Source: CAYZHM01 sp964478225
GTDB taxonomy: Bacteria; Pseudomonadota; Alphaproteobacteria; Micavibrionales; Micavibrionaceae
Reading direction: 5' to 3'
DNA length: 60,222 nt
Assembly (NCBI GenBank): GCA_964478225.1
Contig: CAYZHM010000010.1
Coordinates: 1 to 60,222, forward strand
In this document: piece by piece, positions 35,317 through 42,636 of the stretch
How positions within the stretch are numbered: the stretch's first letter is position 1
Layout: each line of letters opens with the position of its first letter
Program-made: the position numbers and the translations under genes
Notes under the pieces: generated by a model
Seen by the model: only the letters and a program-made list of their open reading frames with translations
Told to the model about the DNA's origin: nothing
The model's database searches: none

Positions 35317-35838
35317 ATGCTCAAAGGAACCTACCAGGACAATGCCAAAGTCGTAGATGGAAAACTGATTCTGTCCCTGCCCGGAGCACGCACACCCGTC
35401 GTTTGGCAAATGGATCTCTCAGAAGCCAAAACCTCAGCACTCGAAGTCAACGACAACGACAAAGAAGGATTCTTACTGGCTTTAAAAACAACCAAAGGCG
35501 AAACAGTCAAAATCGCGGCCTTTGATAAAAAGGAGCAAGCCGTACACGCTCTCATGGCCGCCTCCAAGGCCATGGAAAAAGCTCAAGGCCAAATCCAACA
35601 GGGCTCCTCAGCAAAATCCTCAAATAGCTCAACACAAAAATTAGGCTTCGGGAAGACGCTTCTCATGATCATCGGCGGCCTCGTGGTCATTTTTGTTTTG
35701 TTCAATATTCTAATTTCAATGATGCCAAAACCCCCGATGAGTATGCAGAATTCTGCTTATGAAACAGGCGCCGAAGCACCGGCCCCGGCACCTTCCGGCG
35801 TACCGGTTTCCGCTGACGAATTTTTGAAAAGACGATAA
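35317..35838 (+). CDS. Unknown bitopic membrane protein between dotM and dotL
   Basis: Not recognised. 173 aa starting at an ATG with SD AAAGGAA, 13 bases after dotM; the frame is open further upstream, but only inside dotM. Residues 1-90 look like a small beta-rich cytoplasmic domain (GTYQDNAKVVDGKLILSLPG, VWQMDLSEAKTS, LALKTTKGETVKIAAF) ending in a helix. After a Ser-rich linker there is one membrane helix (about 117-137, LLMIIGGLVVIFVLFNILISM) and a short Pro/Ala-rich periplasmic tail. Position and topology suggest a component of the coupling complex specific to this lineage. No Legionella icm/dot protein is an evident match. Confidence 0.7.
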   Translation: MLKGTYQDNAKVVDGKLILSLPGARTPVVWQMDLSEAKTSALEVNDNDKEGFLLALKTTKGETVKIAAFDKKEQAVHALMAASKAMEKAQGQIQQGSSAKSSNSSTQKLGFGKTLLMIIGGLVVIFVLFNILISMMPKPPMSMQNSAYETGAEAPAPAPSGVPVSADEFLKRR

Positions 35839-35865
35839 AACAGAATGAGTAAACTGAACAAAGAC

Positions 35866-35969
35866 TTCGTCAAACTATTTTGCTTCAGCACGAGGCATAA
35901 GCGACGACGCGTAGTAAACCTACGCGAGGAGCGCAATAACAAAGTGATGAAGCAAAAGAGGCAGACGAA
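35866..35969. repeat. Nested palindromic repeat, copy 1 (before dotL)
   Basis: Outer arms TTTTGCTTCA (35878-35887) and TGAAGCAAAA (35948-35957) are perfectly complementary, extended by TTCGTC (35866-35871) and GACGAA (35964-35969). The centre is a hairpin GCGTAG (35909-35914) / CTACGC (35920-35925). The core GACGACGCGTAGT..ACCTACGCGAGG recurs in copy 2. The right arm contains the only SD-like sequence for dotL (AGAGG, 35957-35961) and touches its ATG, so folding could hide the ribosome site. Confidence 0.8.
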
Positions 35970-38260
35970 TGGCGTTTAGCGCTAAAAAGTACGGCATGAA
36001 GAGAACCGATGTCCTGCGGGACAATCGGCCGACGACGGTTAAAATTGCCGACGCCCTGCGCAAACCGAACTACGGTACAACGATCTATATTTTAACCGCT
36101 GCCAGCCTCTGGGTCAGCCCGTGGGCGCTCGCCTTCGCTGACGTCATCTTCGTAGTCATGGGGCTTTATTTCTGGTGGCTCATCAAACAAGACCGCTCAA
36201 TCGCCTTCAAAATGCCGATGGGAGCAAAGTGGAAAGATAAAAACAACATGGGCCCCGGCAAAAGCGGCCAAGCCGAAGGCATTCTCTACCTCGGCAACAC
36301 AGATGAGGGCGAGGAAATGTGGTTCTCGAACTCTGATGCAAGGACGCATATTCTTTACCTCGGAACCACAGGCTCCGGTAAAACCGAGGGTCTGAAATCC
36401 ATCGTCTCAAACGCCATGACATGGGGATCAGGATTCGTCTATGTCGACGGGAAAGCCGATACCGACCTCTGGTCTTCTCTTTCTTCTCTATGCCGTCGTT
36501 TCGGCCGTGATGACGATTTAATGGTGCTAAACTACATGACGGGTAACTCCGACAACCAGTCACCATCGAACACCATGAACCCATTCTCCAGCGGCTCCGC
36601 CTCTTACCTCACCAACATGCTTGTGTCCTTGATGCCGGAAGCCGAAGGCGACAACGCCATGTGGAAAGAACGTGCCGTTTCGCTCGCCAGCGCCATGATG
36701 CCTGTCTTAACATGGAAGCGCGACAATCAGGACATGCAACTCTCTATCCGCACCATCCGCAGCTCTCTATCGCTTGGTGAAGTCGTAAAACTTTCACGTG
36801 ACGAGGCCGTCCCCGAACGCCTGCGTGAGGGGATGAAAGGATACCTGGATACATTGCCCGGCTTTGTACCGGACTCCTTCGATGACAACGGAAAAATCAA
36901 ACCTGATGGCGGCGATACCACAACCGCGTCACAGCAGCACGGCTACCTCGCCATGCAGTTTACAAGAGCCCTGCAATCTCTCGGCGATGACTACGGTTAC
37001 ATCTTTGACACCCAAGCCGCCGATGTCGATATGGTCGATGTGGTATTAAACCGGCGCATTCTCATCGTGCTTATTCCTGCGCTGGAAAAATCCGGCGATG
37101 AAATCGCCAACCTCGGTAAAATTGTCGCCGCCACAATGAAAGGCATGATGGGCTCAACATTAGGGTCAACAGTCGAAGGAACCTCGGCAACCGTCATCGA
37201 AAACAAACCAACTCACTCTGCAACGCCATTCATGACCGTCTTCGACGAGGTCGGCTACTACACCGCGCAAGGTATGGCCGTTATGGCCGCTCAGGCCCGT
37301 TCGCTCGGTTTCTCGCTCGTCTTCTCCGGTCAGGACTTGCCCGCAATGAAAAAACGCGTGCGCGAGGAAGCCAACTCCATCACCGCCAACTGTAACATCA
37401 AGATCTTCGGTAAGCTGGAAGATCCCACCGAAACCAAAGAATTTTTCGAAAAAACGATCGGCGATGAAATCGTCGCCGAGGTCTCCGGCTTCCAAACCAC
37501 TGGCGGCACGATGAAATCTTACTTCGATACCAAACAAGCCGGCATCCAGCACCGCTCCGTCGTCTCCTACGGTGAAACCCGCACCTTCAAAGAAGGCGAA
37601 GCCGCCGTCTGCTTCGGTAGCGGAAAACACAAGGCCCACATGTTCTACTCAAATCCAGGCCATGCCAAAGCCATGCGCGTTACGCGCTTTATGGCCTTGC
37701 CTCAAATCGACGAAGCCATCATCAAACACGCTGCCGCCATCACAAAGCTCCGTGATCTCATGGTCGACAAAGTCTGGACGGCAAAACGCGCCGATGTCGA
37801 GATTGAAACAGAAAAAGAAATTGAGGCTTTAATCAAAGGTTACAACGAGGCCGAACGCGCAGGGGTCGACAACGTACAAGCCGGCATATCTTCGATTGTT
37901 CATGTTCATGCTCTGGAAAAACCCTTGGAGCCACTACCCGCCGCCAAACCGTCCGCACCTGAGGAAATCCCTGCCCAAAACGAAGTCTCAGACCTGTACG
38001 CTTCAGATGATAACGTCCTAAAACCCGCTGCCCCAACTGCTGCTCCGGAAAAACCCACACCGGTTGCACCAAAATCGGAACCCATCGCCCAAGCCGCACC
38101 CCCATCACCACCGCCTCAAAAGGCCGCCCCGCAACCGGTACAAACACAAAAGCAGGTCGCAAAACTATCCGAAGATGTCCTCAAGGTCCTTCGCGAAGCC
38201 GGCAGCAACGCCTCAAGATCATTATTCAAAGGCAAAGGCAGTATAGACGCCGCCGACTAG
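35969..38260 (+). CDS. dotL: DotL/IcmO-like type IV coupling ATPase
   Basis: The coupling protein that hands substrates to a type IVB secretion channel. Two N-terminal membrane helices (about 36-55 and 58-74), Walker A LYLGTTGSGKTEGLKSI (residues 129-145), FVYVDGKADTDLWSSL, and Walker B FMTVFDEVGYYTAQGMAVMAAQARSLGFSLVFSGQDLPAMKK match DotL/IcmO and IncI TrbC. The last about 120 residues are Pro/Ala-rich and end in a basic segment. Legionella DotL uses its C-terminus to bind the IcmS-IcmW adaptors; here that region is unlike, so adaptors may differ. 763 aa. A palindromic repeat lies directly in front of the gene. Confidence 0.93.
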   Translation: MAFSAKKYGMKRTDVLRDNRPTTVKIADALRKPNYGTTIYILTAASLWVSPWALAFADVIFVVMGLYFWWLIKQDRSIAFKMPMGAKWKDKNNMGPGKSGQAEGILYLGNTDEGEEMWFSNSDARTHILYLGTTGSGKTEGLKSIVSNAMTWGSGFVYVDGKADTDLWSSLSSLCRRFGRDDDLMVLNYMTGNSDNQSPSNTMNPFSSGSASYLTNMLVSLMPEAEGDNAMWKERAVSLASAMMPVLTWKRDNQDMQLSIRTIRSSLSLGEVVKLSRDEAVPERLREGMKGYLDTLPGFVPDSFDDNGKIKPDGGDTTTASQQHGYLAMQFTRALQSLGDDYGYIFDTQAADVDMVDVVLNRRILIVLIPALEKSGDEIANLGKIVAATMKGMMGSTLGSTVEGTSATVIENKPTHSATPFMTVFDEVGYYTAQGMAVMAAQARSLGFSLVFSGQDLPAMKKRVREEANSITANCNIKIFGKLEDPTETKEFFEKTIGDEIVAEVSGFQTTGGTMKSYFDTKQAGIQHRSVVSYGETRTFKEGEAAVCFGSGKHKAHMFYSNPGHAKAMRVTRFMALPQIDEAIIKHAAAITKLRDLMVDKVWTAKRADVEIETEKEIEALIKGYNEAERAGVDNVQAGISSIVHVHALEKPLEPLPAAKPSAPEEIPAQNEVSDLYASDDNVLKPAAPTAAPEKPTPVAPKSEPIAQAAPPSPPPQKAAPQPVQTQKQVAKLSEDVLKVLREAGSNASRSLFKGKGSIDAAD

Positions 38261-38938
38261 ATGCGCGATAATAGCGCCATGATCAAGTCTCAATCCGGAA
38301 ACGTTTTCCTTTTCATTCTCCTCGGCATCGCGCTGTTTGCCGCGCTTGCTTTCACCATCTCCCGCTCAATGCAAAGCACATCCGTTGGAAAAATGAGCGA
38401 ACGCCAGGCCAAGCTGGCCGCCACGGATATTATAAACTACGCACAAACGCTCGAGCGCGCTGTTTCAAAACTCAGAGCCAAAGGAATCTCCGAAAACAAT
38501 ATCAGCTTTGAAAATTCGAAGGTCGCGGGGTACGACTACGCACAGCCAGCCGAAAGCCAGATTTTCAGCGACCAGGGCGGCACAGTCCAATGGAAATCCC
38601 CTCCCCCTGACGCCAACAACGGCAGCGAATGGCATTTCAGCGGCGACAGCTGCGTGGCCGACCTTGGCAACGGCGCCGATGATTGCAACACAGATACACT
38701 CAACAACGAGGAGCTCATCGCAACACTCCCCGGCATTGACAAAATGGTCTGCGAAGAAATCAACAAAGGGTTAAACATACCGTCCATACCCGCAGACGTA
38801 GGCTCCGGAGTATCACCCACAAAATTCCAAGGCGTTTTTGGGGAAGATAAAATCATCGATGTCGGCGCACCATACTCCGCGGCCTGCGTCTCTGTCGGTG
38901 GGTCTTATTATTTCTACCAGGTGCTTCTCGCCCGCTAA
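38261..38938 (+). CDS. Pilin-like membrane-anchored protein after dotL
   Basis: Not recognised. The ATG lies directly after the dotL stop (TAGATG), indicating translational coupling; a second ATG six codons later is equally possible. A type IV pilin-like start (SQSGNVFLFILLGIALFAALAFTISRSM) has a short basic leader, a hydrophobic helix and then a helical amphipathic stretch, but lacks the Glu at +5 and a clear prepilin cleavage site. The remaining about 180 residues are hydrophilic, with four cysteines (DSCVADLGNGADDC; VCEE; AACVSV) that may form disulfides outside the membrane. Its stop interlocks with that of the Fic gene. Confidence 0.7.
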   Translation: MRDNSAMIKSQSGNVFLFILLGIALFAALAFTISRSMQSTSVGKMSERQAKLAATDIINYAQTLERAVSKLRAKGISENNISFENSKVAGYDYAQPAESQIFSDQGGTVQWKSPPPDANNGSEWHFSGDSCVADLGNGADDCNTDTLNNEELIATLPGIDKMVCEEINKGLNIPSIPADVGSGVSPTKFQGVFGEDKIIDVGAPYSAACVSVGGSYYFYQVLLAR

Positions 38939-39837
38939 ACCAGGCTATACCAAGTGCTCCGCGCACTCCCATGCCGCCGTAAGTACCCAGCTTCCAACAT
39001 TTCACCAATCCGCAACTTGATCGTTGCCCGCCGCCCGTTGGTCAGCTTAATAATCTGCTTCATCTGCAACCGGTTGTGCTCTTCAAACAGCCGCATAATC
39101 TTGGCCGATAAAGTCGGCAAATGCGCCAAATCTTTCTCTGGCGCGTTCAATTTCGCATTCAAAACCTCTTTATGGTCTTGCAAAATGATCAAGAACGTCG
39201 ACAACCAACCGGCCCAATTTGGACGTCCATTCTCCAAACTTTCCTGATTGGCTTTTAGTGCCCGAAAATAGGCCCCAGCATTACGTTTCACGCTGTCCTC
39301 AAGCGGAGCAAAGGCTGCGTAAGAATACCCCGCCTTCAACATCAAAATCTGCGCCCAGATATAAACCAGGCGCTGATTTCCTTCAGGAAACGGTCCAATC
39401 TGTAAGAAAATTGCCGTAAACACAGCAATCACCATCAACGGATGCAAATCATCACTCACCAGAGCCTCATTCACCCATTCCACCAGCTTCTCGAGCAATG
39501 GCTCAACATCTTCTGGGGCGGCCGTCTCCAAAAACCCAACCAAATCACCCTGCGCATCTTTAACAATCAACTGGTTCTCGGTGTTCTTATACTCCCCGGA
39601 TTTATCTGCGCTGACCATCGCCGCGTACAACTTCTTAATATTTTTTGTTGAGACGGGATGGTCTTTCAACTGCGCCAAGGCGACACGGAAACTTTGTCCA
39701 TGCTGCGCAAATTCGCTGAGCAAATTCAGACCAGTCGTATGCTTTTCCAAAGCAGCCCACGCGCCCATAAACGCGTCAACATCGCAAGCACGGCGCATAA
39801 TTTCCGGAGTAATTGAGATTGTATTTAATCCAAGCAT
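38935..39837 (-). CDS. Fic-family protein lacking the catalytic histidine
   Basis: Helices around AAPEDVEPLLEKLVEWVNEAL and HPLMVIAVFTAIFLQIGPFPEGNQRLVYIWAQILM carry the Fic loop as IGPFPEGNQR, where active Fic proteins read (I)HPFx(D/E)GNGR. The nucleotide-binding E-G-N-x-R is kept, but the His that activates the target hydroxyl is Gly. A C-terminal winged-helix (KQIIKLTNGRRATIKLRIGEMLEAGYLRRHGSAR) is typical of DNA-binding-type Fic proteins. 300 aa. It converges on the dotL-linked gene with interlocked stops (CTAA, 38935-38938). Adjacency to secretion genes makes an effector role conceivable, but the winged helix argues for a cytoplasmic role. Confidence 0.82.
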   Translation of the reverse strand: MLGLNTISITPEIMRRACDVDAFMGAWAALEKHTTGLNLLSEFAQHGQSFRVALAQLKDHPVSTKNIKKLYAAMVSADKSGEYKNTENQLIVKDAQGDLVGFLETAAPEDVEPLLEKLVEWVNEALVSDDLHPLMVIAVFTAIFLQIGPFPEGNQRLVYIWAQILMLKAGYSYAAFAPLEDSVKRNAGAYFRALKANQESLENGRPNWAGWLSTFLIILQDHKEVLNAKLNAPEKDLAHLPTLSAKIMRLFEEHNRLQMKQIIKLTNGRRATIKLRIGEMLEAGYLRRHGSARSTWYSLV

Positions 39838-39872
39838 TGAAAAGTTTTAGCCAATTGCAGCCAATCAATCAA

Positions 39873-41558
39873 CTACATTTTTTCAGGAACATAAATGCCG
39901 AGCAATCCAAGCACATACACAATGCGCTCATGAGTCATCGCGCACAATCTTAAACGGCTTTGACGCAGGGCCGCATCACCCTCCGACAAAATATGACACG
40001 CGCCGTAAAAACTGCTGAACGCCTGTGCCAATTTATACACGTACTCACACAGCACATGCGGAACATGCCCCTCCAGCGCCGCGGTGAAATGATCTGGCAA
40101 TTCACAGAGCAACAATGCCAAAGCCCGGTCTTCATCTCCAATAATCAATTCCGCATCCTTATAATAATCCTGGGCCTTCGCCAGCAACGATCGAATGCGG
40201 ACAGCTTGATACAGCAAATAAGGCCCTGTCTTCCCCTCAAACGAGGTCATGCGCTCAAGATCAAAAACATAATCCGACACCCGGTTATTTTGTAAATCAG
40301 CAAACTTGATCGCCGCAATCGCGACCTTATGGGCAATGTCGTCATTGCCTTCCAGCCCAGCTTCTTTCAAACGCGCTTCGGCCTTCTCGATAGCATCATC
40401 AATAAGATATTCCAGCCTGAACAAACCTCCGGCGCGAGATTTAAACGGCTTCCCGTCCTTCCCATTCATCGTGCCAAATCCGGCGTGAACAAGCTCCACG
40501 TCTTTTGCGATGCCCGATTTTTTCGCCGCCCGGAACACCTGTTCAAAATGCAAAGCCTGACGAAGATCAGTGGCATAAACAATCTTCACCGGATGATAAT
40601 CCCGCACGCGCTTCACGATCGTTGCCAAATCGGTCGTGCCATACATCACCGCGCCATCAGTCTTATACAAAATAAGCGGCGGCATTTCCTTTTTATCGCT
40701 CTCTTCGGCCACCTCAACCACCAAAGCACCGTCGCTTTCCTTGGCCAAATTTTGCCTTTTTAGGGCTTCCACCATCGGCGCAATATCGTCATGCGCACTC
40801 GCCTCACCCTCCCAAAGATCAAAATGGACGTCCAAACGCTCAAAATTCGTCTTCATCCCGGCAATCGACACATCGATAAAATCCCGCCAGGGTTTACGAT
40901 ATTTCGCATCGCCGTCCTGCAGCGCTTTTGTGACCGCCCGGGCCATTTCAAGTCTGGCCGGATCCTCTTTACAAGCCCCCGAGGCTGCCGGATAAATTTT
41001 CTCCAACTCCTCCATGGTGACGGGCTTATCCAAAATCCCCCGGATTTCCATCTCGGACAAAACCTGCCCCATCTGCAAACCCCAATCGCCAATATGAACA
41101 TCCCCGTACGTCTCATACCCGGCCGCAGCGTACATCCGCCGGAGCGCATCCCCAATAATTGAAGAGCGCAAATGCCCCACATGCATCGGCTTGGCAATGT
41201 TCGGCCCGCCGTAATCCAAAACAACAGTGCCGCCCTCATAACCATCAATTTTATTTTGGCTATTTTCGGCTAAAAATTTGGAAATAAATAAATTTTTAAG
41301 ATCTATATTAATGAAGCCCGGCCCAGCAATCTCCAGCTTTTCAATGTCTGGATGCCCTTGCAAACTATCCAAAACCTGCTGTGCAACCTCACGCGGATTC
41401 TTGCCCGCCTTCTTTGCCGCCACCATCGCGCCATTGCATTGAAACTGACAAAGATCCGGCCGGTCCGAAACACGTACAGCCCCAAATGCAAAATCCAACC
41501 CGTTTTGCACAAACGCAGCCCCAACAATTTCACTTAAATATCCCGCTATAGATTGCAT
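39873..41558 (-). CDS. argS: Arginyl-tRNA synthetase
   Basis: A class I synthetase attaching arginine to tRNA-Arg. An N-terminal tRNA-D-loop domain (1-110) is followed by the HIGH motif region GGPNIAKPMHVGHLRSSIIGDALRRM and by VKIVYATDLRQALHFEQVFRAA. The KMSKS equivalent is degenerate (KPFKSRAGG), as is normal for ArgRS. The DALR anticodon domain ends in AFSSFYGACHILSEGDAALRQSRLRLCAMTHERIVYVLGLLGI. 561 aa. No SD is obvious at the ATG. Confidence 0.96.
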   Translation of the reverse strand: MQSIAGYLSEIVGAAFVQNGLDFAFGAVRVSDRPDLCQFQCNGAMVAAKKAGKNPREVAQQVLDSLQGHPDIEKLEIAGPGFINIDLKNLFISKFLAENSQNKIDGYEGGTVVLDYGGPNIAKPMHVGHLRSSIIGDALRRMYAAAGYETYGDVHIGDWGLQMGQVLSEMEIRGILDKPVTMEELEKIYPAASGACKEDPARLEMARAVTKALQDGDAKYRKPWRDFIDVSIAGMKTNFERLDVHFDLWEGEASAHDDIAPMVEALKRQNLAKESDGALVVEVAEESDKKEMPPLILYKTDGAVMYGTTDLATIVKRVRDYHPVKIVYATDLRQALHFEQVFRAAKKSGIAKDVELVHAGFGTMNGKDGKPFKSRAGGLFRLEYLIDDAIEKAEARLKEAGLEGNDDIAHKVAIAAIKFADLQNNRVSDYVFDLERMTSFEGKTGPYLLYQAVRIRSLLAKAQDYYKDAELIIGDEDRALALLLCELPDHFTAALEGHVPHVLCEYVYKLAQAFSSFYGACHILSEGDAALRQSRLRLCAMTHERIVYVLGLLGIYVPEKM

Positions 41559-41588
41559 GGCGCAGCTTAGAAAGTCCCCCGCCTATAG

Positions 41589-42140
41589 TCAATCATATTT
41601 GACCACAGCCCGCGCCGTATTCTCATCCAGAAACTTAACCATCAAAACATCATTATAATAAGTGTCGCCGATTTTAAGAGACCGCGCCTCAAATCCGTAT
41701 TTTACAAAACCAAGAGATTGATAAAGCTTAATCGCTCCGCGGCTCCGCGCATTCACTTTCAGCAAAACCTTCTCAACATGCAATTCAGCCTCTTCCAGCA
41801 ATAATCTCAAAAGCTTCTTCGCAAATCCCCGCCCGCGATATTCCGGCCGGATATAAAAACCCCATATTTTCCCGGAATGTCGGCGTTTTCCCTGGGGCTC
41901 GGGTGTGATCACATAAAAGCCGACAATCCCCAGCAATCTCCCACTGGTCTTGCTAAAACAGCCCATAACTTTATCAGTGTGAACAGCATCAAGAAAAAAC
42001 TGGTTGGGCTTCTGGCCCTCCACCTCGTAGGATCCCAAAAAGGCCTCCGGATGCTCCCGCAGGGCCTCCAGGCGAATATCCTTATATTGCTCGACGTCTC
42101 CGTCATTCAAAAGCCGAAATTCCAGCTTTGACTTGGCCAT
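41589..42140 (-). CDS. GNAT-family N-acetyltransferase
   Basis: 183 aa, an acetyl-CoA-dependent acetyltransferase fold: N-terminal LLNDGDVEQYKDIRLEALREHPEAFLGSYE, the acetyl-CoA loop region IWGFYIRPEYRGRGFAKKLLRLLLEEAE (the R/Q-x-x-G-x-G/A motif written R-G-R-G-F-A) and KVNARSRGAIKLYQSLGFVKYG. The acceptor is unknown. A GGAGGG lies 6 bases upstream of the ATG. It precedes argS on the same strand with a 30-base gap. Confidence 0.9.
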   Translation of the reverse strand: MAKSKLEFRLLNDGDVEQYKDIRLEALREHPEAFLGSYEVEGQKPNQFFLDAVHTDKVMGCFSKTSGRLLGIVGFYVITPEPQGKRRHSGKIWGFYIRPEYRGRGFAKKLLRLLLEEAELHVEKVLLKVNARSRGAIKLYQSLGFVKYGFEARSLKIGDTYYNDVLMVKFLDENTARAVVKYD

Positions 42141-42241
42141 AAGCCCTCCAAAACACGCGCCAAAGGCACGTTTTTAGTATGATTCCAATATTATCAAGGG
42201 CTTATGTAGCAGGGTTTGCCGCCAAATGCAAACCGCAGGGC

Positions 42242-42472
42242 TTAAGACATCATATAAGCGTAAGCTCTTGCGCGCTCCTCAACATTATATTCCCGGTATT
42301 CCAGACAACCCTCCTGATCAGCCATAATAAGGAAACCTTCCTGCTTGTCTCGCAGACAGCCCCCTTCACTAGCAATACCTCTAATAATTTTCCCGCTCAA
42401 ATGAAGCTCATCTTCATTCGCAACAATCCTAAACACCTCAAAAGGCTTCATTTTTTTCTTAATTATACTCAT
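42242..42472 (-). CDS. Hypothetical protein, 76 aa
   Basis: Not recognised. The ATG at 42472 follows GGAGGG at the right distance; the longer frame starts inside that SD and is therefore unlikely. A small, probably beta-rich protein (VFRIVANEDELHLSGKIIRGIA, GFLIMADQEGCLEYREY) with two cysteines. It is about 100 bases from the GNAT gene and 165 bases downstream of gyrB on the same strand. Confidence 0.5.
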   Translation of the reverse strand: MSIIKKKMKPFEVFRIVANEDELHLSGKIIRGIASEGGCLRDKQEGFLIMADQEGCLEYREYNVEERARAYAYMMS

Positions 42473-42545
42473 AGATACACCCTCCAAAAGAAGAGGCTGT
42501 TATAAGAAAACCCAAAAATAAAGTCAACACCTTGATCAGCGCATT

Positions 42546-42630
42546 TGCATTTTAGCGTGGCTAGGAAAATAAGACGACGCGTAGTTGACCTACGCGAGGC
42601 GCAATTTGACGACGTCCACGATGAAATGCA
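42546..42630. repeat. Nested palindromic repeat, copy 2 (after gyrB)
   Basis: Arms TGCATTTTAGCGTGG (42546-42560) and CCACGATGAAATGCA (42616-42630) pair at 13 of 15 positions. The central hairpin is GCGTAG (42579-42584) / CTACGC (42590-42595). The inner core GACGACGCGTAGT..ACCTACGCGAGG is shared with copy 1, but the arms are unrelated to those of copy 1. It ends 6 bases from the gyrB stop codon. Confidence 0.8.
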
Positions 42631-42636
42631 GAAAGC

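Noticed and set aside
35845..35979. 44-codon open frame inside repeat copy 1, overlapping the dotL start
   Set aside because: Its translation (very basic, RRRVVNLREE) only reflects the shared palindromic core; copy 2 gives a similar stretch without a start codon and there is no good ribosome site.
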